Below are positions 1 to 8,282 of a stretch of DNA of 64,000 bases, piece after piece. The notes below the pieces were generated by a model. It was given only the letters and a program-made list of their open reading frames with translations, ran no database searches and was not told the origin of the DNA. This DNA is from Gordonia sp. KTR9 (lineage in GTDB: Bacteria; Actinomycetota; Actinomycetes; Mycobacteriales; Mycobacteriaceae): positions 2,976,001 to 3,040,000 of the forward strand of contig NC_018581.1 in the NCBI RefSeq assembly GCF_000143885.2. Direction: 5' to 3'. The position numbers were made by a program, and so were the translations under genes. Each line of letters begins with the position of its first letter. Positions within the stretch are counted from its first letter, which is position 1.

Positions 1-618
1 GCCGTCATCGACCATCCGCTGGTGCAACACAAGCTGACGCTGATGCGTCGCAAGGAAACGTCGACCAACGACTTCCGCCGCCTCCTCGACGAGATCTCGA
101 TCCTGATGGCGTACGACGTCCTGCGCGACATCCCGATGCACGAGATCACCATCGACACGCCACTTGAGACCACCACCGCGCGAGTCATCGACGGCAAGAA
201 GCTGGTGTTCGCCGCCGTCCTGCGTGCCGGTGCGGGCATCGCCGACGGCATGCTGACGGTGGTCCCGGGCGCGCGCGTCGGCCACATCGGTCTCTACCGT
301 GACCCGAAGACCATGGTCGTCGTCGAGTACTACTTCAAGATGCCGTCGGAGCTGTCCGAACGTGACGTCGTGATCGTCGATCCACTGCTGGCGACCGGCC
401 ATTCGGCCGTCGCCGCCATCGACCGCATCAAGGAATACGGTCCGAAATCCATCAAGTTCGTCTGCCTGCTCGCCTGCCCGGAGGGCATCGAGGTACTGCA
501 CCGCTCGCACCCCGACGTGCCGATCTACACCGCAGCGGTCGATCGGGAACTCGACGACAACGGCTTCATCCGCCCCGGGCTCGGCGATGCGGGCGACCGC
601 ATCTTCGGAACCGCGTGA
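1..618 (+). CDS. upp: uracil phosphoribosyltransferase, 5' end outside window
   Basis: Salvage enzyme that joins uracil and PRPP to give UMP in the cytosol. The reading frame is open from base 1 and reads [16 protein letters not shown], the usual N-terminal stretch of Upp, so only a handful of residues are missing upstream; the GTG at 22 is internal. The PRPP-binding loop is visible as DPLLATGHS (bases about 379-405), and the C-terminal uracil-binding signature [12 protein letters not shown] ends the protein. About 205 residues are visible against a usual 207-210. It converges on the CPBP protease gene, whose stop lies 28 bp away. Family assignment is secure; promoter and true start cannot be seen. 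Confidence 0.96.
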   Translation, partial: AVIDHPLVQHKLTLMRRKETSTNDFRRLLDEISILMAYDVLRDIPMHEITIDTPLETTTARVIDGKKLVFAAVLRAGAGIADGMLTVVPGARVGHIGLYRDPKTMVVVEYYFKMPSELSERDVVIVDPLLATGHSAVAAIDRIKEYGPKSIKFVCLLACPEGIEVLHRSHPDVPIYTAAVDRELDDNGFIRPGLGDAGDRIFGTA

Positions 619-645
619 GGCCGACGATCCGCGGGTGATGCCCGT

Positions 646-1356
646 CTAGGACACCTGCCAGGCCACTGCGGCACCGATCGCCCCGGTCGCGTTCAGGGCC
701 CAGTGGAGAGCGATGGGCGCGAGCAGGCTCGTGGTGCGCTGCCGGAGCCAGCCCAGCACGAAACCCGCGACCGCGGTCGCGAGCACGGCTCCGGCGATGC
801 CGACGATCTGCGCCATCGTCCCGGCGCCCAAGATGCCGCTCAGTCCTTCGTTGCCCGCGGTGAGCCCCGTCGAGGACAGGATGTGCCAGAGGCCGAAGGC
901 GATCGCGCCGACGACCAGCGTCGTCAACGGGGCGAACAGCCGGCCCAGAACCCCTTGCAGCACACCGCGGAACAAGACCTCCTCGGGGAGAACCGTCTGC
1001 AGCGGAATGATCACGAATGCCGCGAGAAGGGCCTCGGAGGTGTCGTCGTACCGGTCGGACAGGAAGAACTCACGCGTGGCCGGGATCGCGACCGCCGTGG
1101 ACACCACGGCGGCGACCACGAGGACCGCTGCCACGGTAACCGGGATCCCGGCACGCAGCTCCGCGCGGCTCAGGCCGAGGTCCCGCCAGCCGAGGCCGGC
1201 GAGACGAGCGATGACCACGGCCACGACGGCGGCCACGGGGACGATCGCCACCGACACCGCACCTTCGGTGAGATGCGCGCCCACGTTCACCGCGACGAGA
1301 AGCGCGACCACCACGATCAACAGCGCGACGTCGGTGCGCCGGGAGGGGGTGATCAC
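646..1356 (-). CDS. CPBP family intramembrane metalloprotease
   Basis: Predicted polytopic membrane protein of 236 residues in the CPBP (CAAX protease / bacteriocin-processing) family. The three hallmark motifs are present: the di-glutamate motif EEVLFRG at about 125-131, FGLWHI with a histidine near 158, and HWALN near 218-222, the expected glutamate and histidine metal and catalytic positions. Hydrophobic segments cover most of the chain. I chose the GTG at 1356 (VITPSRRTD) because the longer frame starting at 1467 would begin with an arginine/histidine-rich, non-membrane stretch and would run into the divergent transporter gene. The substrate is unknown; members act in protein processing, immunity or membrane stress. 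Confidence 0.8.
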   Translation of the reverse strand: MITPSRRTDVALLIVVVALLVAVNVGAHLTEGAVSVAIVPVAAVVAVVIARLAGLGWRDLGLSRAELRAGIPVTVAAVLVVAAVVSTAVAIPATREFFLSDRYDDTSEALLAAFVIIPLQTVLPEEVLFRGVLQGVLGRLFAPLTTLVVGAIAFGLWHILSSTGLTAGNEGLSGILGAGTMAQIVGIAGAVLATAVAGFVLGWLRQRTTSLLAPIALHWALNATGAIGAAVAWQVS

Positions 1357-1407
1357 CCGTCGAGTCTGCCCCACCGCGTCCCTGCGGTGCCGGTGAACGA
1401 GACCGCG

Positions 1408-2394
1408 GTGTCGCAGAATGATGCGGTGCCCGGATCCGCGACCGTCGTCGACCGCCTCGAACGCCATCAGGTGGTGCTGTATCTCGGCGCGATCCTCACC
1501 GGACTGGTCGCCGGTGTGGTGGTTCCCGGTCCTGCCGAGTTGCTCGAGGCGGCGATCACGCCACTGCTCGCAGCGCTGCTCTACGTCACCTTCTTGCAGA
1601 TCCGCCTGTCGGACCTGCTGGCTTCGTGGCGCGACCGCCGGTTCATGGCGGCGGTGTTGCTCCTGAACTTCGTCCTCGCCCCGCTGCTGATCGCGGTGCT
1701 GTCCCTCACCCTGCCCGCCGACGACGCGATACGGCTCGGTGCTCTGTTGGTGCTGCTGTGCCCGTGCGTCGACTACGTCGTCGTGTTCGCCGGACTCGGC
1801 GGCGGTGACGCCCGTCGTCTGCTCGCGGCCACGCCACTGCTGCTCCTCGCCCAGATGCTGATGACACCGCTCTACCTGCTGGTACTGCTCGGCGACGGGC
1901 GGTCGGTGATCGAGCCGGAGCCCTTCCTCTGGGCGTTCTTGATCCTCATCATGTGCCCGCTCGCGCTGGCGTGGGCCACCCAGGCGTGGGCGGACCGGTC
2001 CGAGGCGGGCCGCCGAACCTCGGCCGGAGCCGCCACCACCATGGTCCCGCTGATGATGGCCGTTCTCTTCGTCGCGGTGAGTTCTCAGGTGCTCCTTGTC
2101 GATTCACGCTTCGCCGAGATCGCCGGCGTCATCCCGGTCTTCGCCGCGTTCCTGGTGATCATGGTCGCGATCGGGCTCGGGGTGACGCGCTCGTTCCGGC
2201 TCGCCACGGAACCCTCGACCGCGGTCGTCTTCTCCGGTGCCACCCGCAACTCGCTCGTCGTCCTACCGCTCGCGCTGGCCCTGCCGGTCGGAGCGGAACT
2301 GGCCGCCGCGACGGTGATCACCCAGACGCTGGTCGAACTGCTCGGGATGGTCGTTCTCGTGTGGGCCTTCACTTGTGTGGCACGTCGGCGCTGA
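1408..2394 (+). CDS. BASS/ACR3-type transporter, arsenic-resistance-like
   Basis: Integral membrane protein of about 328 residues with roughly ten hydrophobic segments, resembling the bile acid:sodium symporter superfamily branch annotated as arsenic resistance (ACR3-like) permeases. A cysteine-containing segment LLCPCVDYVVVFAGLGGG and a later GATRNSLVVLPLALALP segment fit the paired discontinuous-helix motifs of that superfamily. Start is uncertain: GTG codons lie at 1387, 1393, 1408 and 1426, and none has a convincing ribosome binding site; 1408 puts VDRLERHQVVLYLGA shortly after the N-terminus. No arsR or arsC lies nearby, so arsenite export is only one possibility and the substrate should be treated as unknown. 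It diverges from the CPBP gene and converges with the SDR gene (26 bp overlap of the ends). Confidence 0.72.
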   Translation: MSQNDAVPGSATVVDRLERHQVVLYLGAILTGLVAGVVVPGPAELLEAAITPLLAALLYVTFLQIRLSDLLASWRDRRFMAAVLLLNFVLAPLLIAVLSLTLPADDAIRLGALLVLLCPCVDYVVVFAGLGGGDARRLLAATPLLLLAQMLMTPLYLLVLLGDGRSVIEPEPFLWAFLILIMCPLALAWATQAWADRSEAGRRTSAGAATTMVPLMMAVLFVAVSSQVLLVDSRFAEIAGVIPVFAAFLVIMVAIGLGVTRSFRLATEPSTAVVFSGATRNSLVVLPLALALPVGAELAAATVITQTLVELLGMVVLVWAFTCVARRR

Positions 2395-3103
2395 GGCCAC
2401 CATCCATCACGAATTCGGCGCCGGTCGCGTACGACGACTCGTCGCTGGCCAGGAACACCACGAAGGTCGACACCTCACGCGACTCCGCGGCCCGGCCCAT
2501 CGGCACGGTCACCATGTCGTCGGGAATCCCCTCGGTCATCGGCGTCCGGATGAGACCCGGGTGGATGGAGTTCACCCGCACGTTGTGCGGAGCCAGTTCG
2601 AGCGCAACCGATTTCGCCAGACCGCGCACTCCCCACTTGCTTGCGACGTAACCGTGCGCCCAGGGACTGCCACGCAGACCCTCCACCGACGAGACGTTGA
2701 TGATCGACCCGCCGCCCGCATCGATCATCAGATCGGCGACCGCCTGGATACCGAGGAACGTACCCGTGAGGTTCACATCCAGGATCTGCTTCCATTTGTC
2801 GAGCCGGAACTTCTGGATCGTCGAGCCGTTCACGATGCCTGCGTTGTTCACCAGGACGTTGACCTTGCCGAACTCGTCGACCGCGGTCGACACGGCGCTC
2901 TGCCAGTCCTCGGGTGAGGTGACGTCGAGGTGGACGTAGCGTGCCGCGTCCCCCAGTTCGGCGGCCAGCGCCTTGCCCTCATCGTCGAGGATGTCGCCGA
3001 TCACCACCTTCGCGCCCTCCGCGACGAGGGCCCGGGCGTGTTCGGCTCCCATCCCCCGCGAACCGCCGGTGATCACTGCAACCTTGTCGTCTACGCGTCC
3101 CAT
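2369..3103 (-). CDS. short-chain dehydrogenase, 3-alpha/20-beta-hydroxysteroid dehydrogenase type
   Basis: NAD(P)-dependent SDR oxidoreductase of 244 residues. The nucleotide-binding TGGSRGMG motif is at 12-19, NNAG at 86-89, and the catalytic Ser138/139-Tyr152-Lys156 set appears as NVSS and YVASK. The N-terminal half (GGSRGMGAEHARALVAEGAK, then GDILDDEGKA) resembles mycobacterial FabG3/Rv2002, a 20-beta-hydroxysteroid dehydrogenase. ATG 3103 is chosen over longer starts because it gives the standard SDR N-terminus and sits 9 nt from a TAGCGT -10 box. A KstR-like operator overlaps the expected -35 region, which supports a steroid role. It diverges from the NAD-binding reductase gene at 3239. 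The exact substrate cannot be told from sequence. Confidence 0.88.
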   Translation of the reverse strand: MGRVDDKVAVITGGSRGMGAEHARALVAEGAKVVIGDILDDEGKALAAELGDAARYVHLDVTSPEDWQSAVSTAVDEFGKVNVLVNNAGIVNGSTIQKFRLDKWKQILDVNLTGTFLGIQAVADLMIDAGGGSIINVSSVEGLRGSPWAHGYVASKWGVRGLAKSVALELAPHNVRVNSIHPGLIRTPMTEGIPDDMVTVPMGRAAESREVSTFVVFLASDESSYATGAEFVMDGGLSADVPHK

Positions 3104-3111
3104 GGGGCGCA

Positions 3112-3149
3112 ACGCTACCGCGATGAGATCGAAAATAGAACAGGTTCCA
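3112..3149 (-). promoter_or_regulatory. SDR promoter with KstR-type operator
   Basis: Bases 3136-3149 read TAGAACAGGTTCCA and fit every fixed position of the published KstR operator consensus TnnAACnnGTTnnA. On the minus strand a TAGCGT hexamer (3117-3112) lies 9 nt before the SDR start codon, and 17 nt upstream of it is TTCTAT (3140-3135), so the operator overlaps the -35 element, the right geometry for repression. The box is also 90 bp upstream of the divergent gene at 3239, so it could control both. Confidence 0.6.
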
Positions 3150-3238
3150 CCAAGAAATGGTCTACTGAACAGACAAACGTCCGGACAGGTGTACACCACG
3201 CCCGACCGGCGACTACCGAGCCCAAGGAGTACCACGCC

Positions 3239-4324
3239 ATGTCCATCCGGGTAGCTCTCGTCGGAACCGGCAACGTCGGCCGGTTGTGCCTCACCCAGCT
3301 GATCGAGGACCCGCGGTTCGAACTCACGGCGGTGTCCGTGTCAACACCGGAGAAGGTCGGAATCGACGCCGCGACGCTGGCCGGAGTGGAGGCGCCCACC
3401 GGAGTCCTGGCGGTGGGCGACCTCGACGAGGCGATAGCGACCGAGCCGGACTGCGTCGTGTACTGCGCGATGGGCGACACCCGGCCCGTCGAGGCGTTCG
3501 ACGACGTGGTGCGCGTACTGGCCGCGGGCATCGACGTCGTCGGTTCCTCGCCCAACACGCTCCAGTACCCGTGGGGCGTGATGCCCGCGAAGGCCATCGC
3601 CAAGATCGACGAGACCACCGCGGGCAGCGGGGCCAGCCTGTTCGTCACGGGCGTCGATCCCGGCTTCGCCAACGACCTCATCCCGTTCGTGTTCGCGGGA
3701 ACCTGCCAGCGGATCGAGCAGGTGCGCTGCATGGAGATCGCCGACTACGCGACCTATGACGGGGCGACGGTGATGTTCGACGTCATGGGCTTCGGCAAAC
3801 CGCTCGACGAGACACCCATGCTGTTCCTCCCGGGTGTGCTGGGTCTGGCGTGGGGGACGACGATCCGGCAACTGGCCGCCGGTCTCGGCGTCACGATCGA
3901 CGAGATCGACGAGGTCTTCGAAAGCGAGCCCGCGCCCGAAGATTTCGACATCGCGGCCGGGCACATCGCCGCGGGCACCCGCGCCGCCGTGCGGTTCGAG
4001 ATCATCGGCAAGGTGGCCGGTGAACCGGTGATCGTCATCGAGCACGTGACGCGGCTTCGGGGCGACCTCCGGCCGGACTGGGCCCAACCCGCCCAGCCGG
4101 GCGGGTGCTATCGCGTCGAGATCACCGGCGAACCGTCCTACACCGTCGACATCTGTCCCACGAGCCGCAAGGGCGACCACAATCACGCCGCCATCGTCGC
4201 CGCCGCAGGCCGGATCGTGAACGCGATCCCGGCGGTCGTCGACGGACCCGCGGGACTCCGCACCACGCTCGACCTCCCCCTCGTGACGGGTCCTGGGGTT
4301 TCGACAGGCTCAACCGGCAGGTAA
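3239..4324 (+). CDS. NAD(P)-binding dihydrodipicolinate-reductase-like protein
   Basis: Predicted oxidoreductase of 361 residues with an N-terminal Rossmann fold: GTGNVGRLC around 9-17 is the dinucleotide-binding glycine motif. The overall pattern matches the family annotated as dihydrodipicolinate reductase N-terminal domain or NAD(P)H-dependent amine dehydrogenase proteins, whose members in actinobacteria often lie in lipid or steroid loci; the true substrate is unknown. The ATG is well supported by AAGGAG 11 nt upstream. The last ten residues (PGVSTGSTGR) and the TAA stop are encoded by the repeat element beginning near 4299, so the native C-terminus has probably been replaced. It may share the KstR-like box with the divergent SDR. 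Confidence 0.75.
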   Translation: MSIRVALVGTGNVGRLCLTQLIEDPRFELTAVSVSTPEKVGIDAATLAGVEAPTGVLAVGDLDEAIATEPDCVVYCAMGDTRPVEAFDDVVRVLAAGIDVVGSSPNTLQYPWGVMPAKAIAKIDETTAGSGASLFVTGVDPGFANDLIPFVFAGTCQRIEQVRCMEIADYATYDGATVMFDVMGFGKPLDETPMLFLPGVLGLAWGTTIRQLAAGLGVTIDEIDEVFESEPAPEDFDIAAGHIAAGTRAAVRFEIIGKVAGEPVIVIEHVTRLRGDLRPDWAQPAQPGGCYRVEITGEPSYTVDICPTSRKGDHNHAAIVAAAGRIVNAIPAVVDGPAGLRTTLDLPLVTGPGVSTGSTGR

Positions 4325-4481
4325 GAGGTCAACCGGCAGGTAAGAGGTCAACCGGCAGGTAAGAGGTCAACCGGCAGGTAAGAGGTCAACCGGCAGGTCG
4401 GACGTCAACCGGCAGGTCGGACGTCAACCGGCAGGTCGGACGTCAACCGGCAGGTTGGAGGTCAACCGGCAGGTTGACGCT
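4299..4481. repeat. 19-bp tandem repeat array seeded in a REP-like element
   Basis: From 4311 a 19-bp unit is repeated head to tail about nine times: four copies of CAACCGGCAGGTAAGAGGT (4311-4386), three of CAACCGGCAGGTCGGACGT (4387-4443), one of CAACCGGCAGGTTGGAGGT (4444-4462) and a diverged last copy. The last copy keeps a perfect palindrome, GTCAACC-GGCA-GGTTGAC (4461-4478). The array follows GTTTCGACAGGCTCAACC, a motif type common in intergenic palindromic elements of related actinobacteria. It fills the gap between two convergent genes and contains the stop codon of the upstream one. No spacers are present, so it is not CRISPR. Confidence 0.95.
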
Positions 4482-4515
4482 CCACCGCCGGGGAGACCTC
4501 GGCATGCCTTCGCGC

Positions 4516-5166
4516 TCAGACCATCCCGGCGTCGTGCATGAGGATCGCGACCTGGACACGGTTGCTCGCATCGAGCTTGGTGAAGATGTGCGAGATGTGC
4601 GCCTTGACCGTGGCGAGACTCATGTAGAGGCGTTCGGCGATCTCGGCGTTGGACGCGCCGCGGGCCAGTTCGACGGCCACGTCCCGCTCGCGCGCCGTGA
4701 GCTGGTCGACGCGCCCCGCCGCAGAAGATGCACGATGGCCACCGGTGCTCACGACCTGCTTGATCAGGGCGGCGGTCACGGAGGGACTCAGGGCCGGCCG
4801 GCCGTCGAGCACGTCATGGATGGCGGCGACGATGTCGTCGGGTGGAGTGTCCTTCAGAAGGAACCCGTCCGCGCCCATCGCCAGTGCGCGGACCACGTAG
4901 TCGTCGGCGTCGAAGGTCGTGAGGACGATGACCGCAGGCGCCGAGGACAGGGCTTTGAAGCGGCCGGTTGCCGCGATCCCGTCGAGGATCGGCATCCGTA
5001 GATCCATCAGGACGAGGTCCACGGGTCCGGCGCCATGGGTGTCGAGGGCCTCCTGCCCGTTGCTCGCCTCGGCGACGATGTCCAGACCCGAGTCGCCGCC
5101 GAGGAGAAGCCGGAGTCCCGAGCGAACGAGCGGGTCGTCGTCGACGATCATGATGCGGGCGGTCAT
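4516..5166 (-). CDS. NarL/LuxR-family response regulator
   Basis: Two-component response regulator of 216 residues. The receiver domain (1-120) has acidic residues at 9-11, phosphoacceptor Asp55 in LMDLRMP, Thr83 and Lys105. The C-terminal LuxR-type helix-turn-helix (about 150-210) contains LTARERDV and SLATVKAHISHIF. The ATG at 5166 overlaps the TGA of the kinase gene (ATGA), so the two are translationally coupled, kinase first. Longer frames upstream are inside the kinase gene and were not used. The likely target is the divergently transcribed ABC transporter at 6447, by analogy with DesKR/LiaRS-type systems next to efflux ABC genes; that link is inference from position. Confidence 0.93.
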   Translation of the reverse strand: MTARIMIVDDDPLVRSGLRLLLGGDSGLDIVAEASNGQEALDTHGAGPVDLVLMDLRMPILDGIAATGRFKALSSAPAVIVLTTFDADDYVVRALAMGADGFLLKDTPPDDIVAAIHDVLDGRPALSPSVTAALIKQVVSTGGHRASSAAGRVDQLTARERDVAVELARGASNAEIAERLYMSLATVKAHISHIFTKLDASNRVQVAILMHDAGMV

Positions 5167-6323
5167 GACTGCCACGGTAGCCACACGTGCAACAGGAAGC
5201 GCTTGTCCTCGCTGACCGTCACCGACTGTCGGCCGCCGTGCAACTCGACCCGCTCGGCCAGACCCACGAGGCCGAACCCGGGTGTGGGACGACTCGAACC
5301 CATCGACAGCGGTAGCGGATTCTCGACGAGCAGATCCACTCCGTGATCCGGACCGCCGCGGATATGCATGGTCACCGGCGCGCTCGGCGAGTGGCGGCGC
5401 GCGTTGGTCAAGGCCTCCTGCACACACCGGTACAACGTCCGCGAGATCGCCGGACTCAGTGAGGTCACGTCGATATCGCAGCGGCTCTCCACCCGCATAC
5501 CCAGCCGGCGCGCCTCCTCGATGAGCGCGGACAGGTCCGGAACACCTTGCGGTTCCTCCGGAGTGGCGTCACCGGGGCCTTCGCGCAGAACCCCGAGCAC
5601 CTCCCGCAGTTCGGTCAGCGCCAGGTGTGAGGTCTCCTGGATGGTCTGCGCCGTCTCGCGGATCTGCTCGCCGGACAGGTCCGAACGGTAGGCCAGCGCA
5701 CCCGCCGACATACTCATCGCCGAGATGCGGTGAGCGAGGATGTCGTGCATCTCCCGCGCGATCCGTGCCCGTTCCAGCGATCGTGCCTGCATGACCTTCG
5801 CCTGCTGCTCGGCCTCCGAGGCGAGCGCGCGCGCCCGCCAGCTCGCGAGAAGCTCACGGCGCGAACCGATGTAGAGACCCCACGCAACCATTGCCGCCGT
5901 CGCGACCACCGTGACCGTGTACTGGACGATGACCGGATCGCTCGCCTCGGTGGGCGTGGCGAAGAACTCGAGGGCGATGATCCCCGCGCCGACGGACAGC
6001 ACGGCCTGCGGGATGATCTCGCGCCACCGTCGCCGGGTGGACAGGGACACCATGGCGAGAATCCCCGGTCCGAGCGACGACGACGACATGATCGTCACGA
6101 TGTTCGTGAAGGTCGTGACCGGTACGGGATGGCTTCGGCGCCACCAGATGACGATGTAGGAGAGCACCCCGAGCGCGAGGTCGGTGATGAACCACCACCT
6201 GGCCTCGTCCCAGAGGTACGCCGCGCGCGTGGCGAAGGCGCCGACCGAGATGCAGAGCATCACCGCGAGCCGCCACAGTCGGCCGGTCCACGCCATCGGG
6301 GGTTGGTACTGCTCAGGACGCAC
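5163..6323 (-). CDS. NarL-type sensor histidine kinase
   Basis: Membrane sensor kinase of 386 residues. Residues about 15-155 carry several hydrophobic segments with no sizeable extracellular domain, suggesting intramembrane sensing. The HisKA_3 dimerisation box REMHDILAHRIS places the phosphorylated histidine at 193. The HATPase domain follows (N box with NARRHS, G box with GFGLVGLAERV near the C-terminus). Translation starts at a GTG (6323). It is the first gene of a two-gene unit with the response regulator, with which it overlaps by 4 nt, and is divergent from the ABC transporter genes. The signal is unknown; membrane-damaging compounds are typical for kinases in this arrangement. Confidence 0.92.
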   Translation of the reverse strand: MRPEQYQPPMAWTGRLWRLAVMLCISVGAFATRAAYLWDEARWWFITDLALGVLSYIVIWWRRSHPVPVTTFTNIVTIMSSSSLGPGILAMVSLSTRRRWREIIPQAVLSVGAGIIALEFFATPTEASDPVIVQYTVTVVATAAMVAWGLYIGSRRELLASWRARALASEAEQQAKVMQARSLERARIAREMHDILAHRISAMSMSAGALAYRSDLSGEQIRETAQTIQETSHLALTELREVLGVLREGPGDATPEEPQGVPDLSALIEEARRLGMRVESRCDIDVTSLSPAISRTLYRCVQEALTNARRHSPSAPVTMHIRGGPDHGVDLLVENPLPLSMGSSRPTPGFGLVGLAERVELHGGRQSVTVSEDKRFLLHVWLPWQS

Positions 6324-6446
6324 ACCGTCACCGTAGTCGTGCGGCGTCGTCGATCGCGTCCGACCGATGGGTGCCGACCCCTACGACTTTCGGCCGATAC
6401 GACGGTGTCCGGATGCCCGATGTGATCGTCACCTGCGAAGGACACG

Positions 6447-7370
6447 ATGGACGCCATGATCACTGTGAAGAATCTGACGAAGCGATACGGCGACTACGTC
6501 GCGGTCGACGACGTGTCCTTCACCTGCCGGCCCGGGCAGGTGACCGGATTCCTCGGTCCCAACGGAGCCGGGAAGTCGACGACGATGCGGATCATCGCCG
6601 GACTGACGCCGCCGACTTCCGGAGTGGCACATCTGTACGGCGTCGACTACCGGATGATCCCGAATCCGGCGACACAGGTCGGCATCCTCCTGGACGCCTC
6701 GGCCCAACATGCCGGCCGAACCGGCGCGGAGGTGCTGCGACTGTCGGCCATGACCATGGGCATCGGCCGCGACCGCGTCGACGAGATGCTCGAACTGGTG
6801 AGCCTGACCCCGGAGGAGGCCGGACGGCGGGTCCGCAACTATTCACTCGGTATGCGCCAGCGGCTCGGCATCGCCGCGGCCCTGCTGGGCGATCCGAAGA
6901 TCCTCATCCTCGACGAACCGGCCAACGGACTCGACCCGGCCGGGATCCACTGGATGCGAACCCTGCTGCGCGGATATGCCGATCGCGGCGGGACGGTGCT
7001 GCTGTCGTCGCATCTGCTGCACGAGATCGAGATCGTCGCCGATGACATCGTCGTGATCGGCAACGGCCGGATCGTCGCGCAGGGCACCAAGGACGAGCTA
7101 CTCGCCGGCGCCGGCACGCGCGTCCGGTCACTCGACGACGCATCACTCGGCGACGCGCTGGCGGCCTCCGGGATCACGGTGCAGCGCAACGCTTCCGGTG
7201 GCCTCGATGTCGATGCCGAGCCGATCGACGTCGGCCGCGTCGCGACCGCCGTCGGCGTCGTCCTCACCGAGCTGCGTCCTGCTGACGGAGCTCAGCTCGA
7301 AGCGATGTTCCTGCAGCTCACCGCCGAAACCCAGCGCGAACACACCACATTCGAAGGAGCAGCCCGATGA
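6447..7370 (+). CDS. ABC transporter ATP-binding protein
   Basis: Cytoplasmic ATPase subunit of 307 residues. The Walker A motif GPNGAGKST lies at 37-45, the signature region reads YSLGMRQRL, Walker B with the D-loop is ILDEPANGLDP, and the switch histidine is in SSHLLHE. A C-terminal extension of about 80 residues follows the ABC core, as in the BcrA/CcmA-like drug and bacteriocin exporters. ATG 6447 is preceded by GAAGGA; an alternative ATG lies at 6456. The stop overlaps the start of the permease gene by 4 nt (ATGA), so the two form one unit. Regulation by the adjacent two-component system is likely but not shown. Confidence 0.93.
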   Translation: MDAMITVKNLTKRYGDYVAVDDVSFTCRPGQVTGFLGPNGAGKSTTMRIIAGLTPPTSGVAHLYGVDYRMIPNPATQVGILLDASAQHAGRTGAEVLRLSAMTMGIGRDRVDEMLELVSLTPEEAGRRVRNYSLGMRQRLGIAAALLGDPKILILDEPANGLDPAGIHWMRTLLRGYADRGGTVLLSSHLLHEIEIVADDIVVIGNGRIVAQGTKDELLAGAGTRVRSLDDASLGDALAASGITVQRNASGGLDVDAEPIDVGRVATAVGVVLTELRPADGAQLEAMFLQLTAETQREHTTFEGAAR

Positions 7371-8179
7371 CCATCGCCGACTTCGGCACACCGCTGCCGC
7401 CGGCCGACGTGATCGACGTCGACCGCCCCGGAATCCCGTTCTCCCGACTCGTCCGAGTCGAACTTCGCAAACTCGTCGACACCCGCGCCGGCTTCTGGCT
7501 GACGGCCTCGATCGGCGTGATCGCGGCTGTCGTCGTCGTCGCGATGCTCATCGCCAACCGCAACACCCCCGAGAACCTGAACCTCGGACAGTTCTTCGGG
7601 ATGATGAACATCCCCACGGCCATCATCCTGCCGATCCTGGCGATCCTGCTCGTGACCGGCGAGTGGAGCCAGCGCACCGCGCTGACGACGTTCACGCTCG
7701 AGCCGCGGCGGCAGCGCATCGTCGGTGCGAAGCTGGTCGCGGCGCTGCTCACCGCCATCGCGGCGGTCGCGGTCGCGCTCGTGCTCGGTGTCATCGGCAA
7801 CGGGATCGCCGGTCTGGCGTTCGCCGATCCCGCCGGCTCCTGGGATCTCACCCTCGCAGGCTTCGTCAACTCGTTTGTGTCGCAAACCTTCGGGTTGCTT
7901 CTCGGGTTCGGGTTCGCCGCCCTGATCCTGAACACCCCGGGCGCGATCGTCGCGTACTTCGCCCTGCCCACCGCACTCACCGTGGTGAGCCAGCTGGTTC
8001 CGTGGTTCAAGGACAATCTCGGGCAATGGGTCGACACCGGACTGACGAACGTGCCGTTCCAGGAGGCCGACTGGGCAACCGGAGGCGAATGGGCGCGGAT
8101 GCTGGTCTCGGCCGTCATCTGGATCGGACTACCCCTCGGCATCGGTGTCCTGCGAATCCTGAGGTCCGAGGTGAAGTAA
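7367..8179 (+). CDS. ABC-2 type transporter permease
   Basis: Membrane subunit of 270 residues partnering the upstream ATPase, whose gene it overlaps by 4 nt. About six hydrophobic segments are visible (near residues 45-70, 85-105, 125-150, 165-190, 195-215 and 240-260), the layout of ABC-2 half-exporters. The region after the second membrane segment contains VTGEWSQRTALTTFTLEPRR, a common cytosolic coupling-loop pattern in this group. Substrate is unknown; the pairing with a NarL-type two-component system suggests export of a toxic compound or membrane-stress relief. The gene is followed by about 100 bp holding a 17-bp palindrome ahead of the next gene. Confidence 0.9.
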   Translation: MTIADFGTPLPPADVIDVDRPGIPFSRLVRVELRKLVDTRAGFWLTASIGVIAAVVVVAMLIANRNTPENLNLGQFFGMMNIPTAIILPILAILLVTGEWSQRTALTTFTLEPRRQRIVGAKLVAALLTAIAAVAVALVLGVIGNGIAGLAFADPAGSWDLTLAGFVNSFVSQTFGLLLGFGFAALILNTPGAIVAYFALPTALTVVSQLVPWFKDNLGQWVDTGLTNVPFQEADWATGGEWARMLVSAVIWIGLPLGIGVLRILRSEVK

Positions 8180-8230
8180 CGGACGCCGCCCGGTGGCACG
8201 ACGGTCACGGTCGCCGTAAGCGCCGCTCCC

Positions 8231-8253
8231 ACACCGACGATCGGTGTTACGGT
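8231..8253 (+). promoter_or_regulatory. palindrome and -10 box upstream of the hydrolase gene
   Basis: A 17-bp inverted repeat, ACACCGA-CGA-TCGGTGT (8231-8247), is immediately followed by TACGGT (8248-8253), which fits the actinobacterial -10 pattern TANNNT. The palindrome would occupy the spacer and -35 region, as a repressor operator often does. The start codon follows 29 nt later. No regulator gene is adjacent, so the binding protein is unknown. Confidence 0.4.
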
Positions 8254-8282
8254 TTCCGGGTTCTCGAGAAAGAGGAACCCAC

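Noticed and set aside
1408..2394. Arsenic detoxification operon
   Set aside because: Only the permease-like gene is present; there is no arsR, arsC or cadmium/arsenic operator nearby, so the substrate is left open.
4311..4481. Possible CRISPR array
   Set aside because: Units are contiguous with no spacers and no cas genes are near; it is a tandem repeat.
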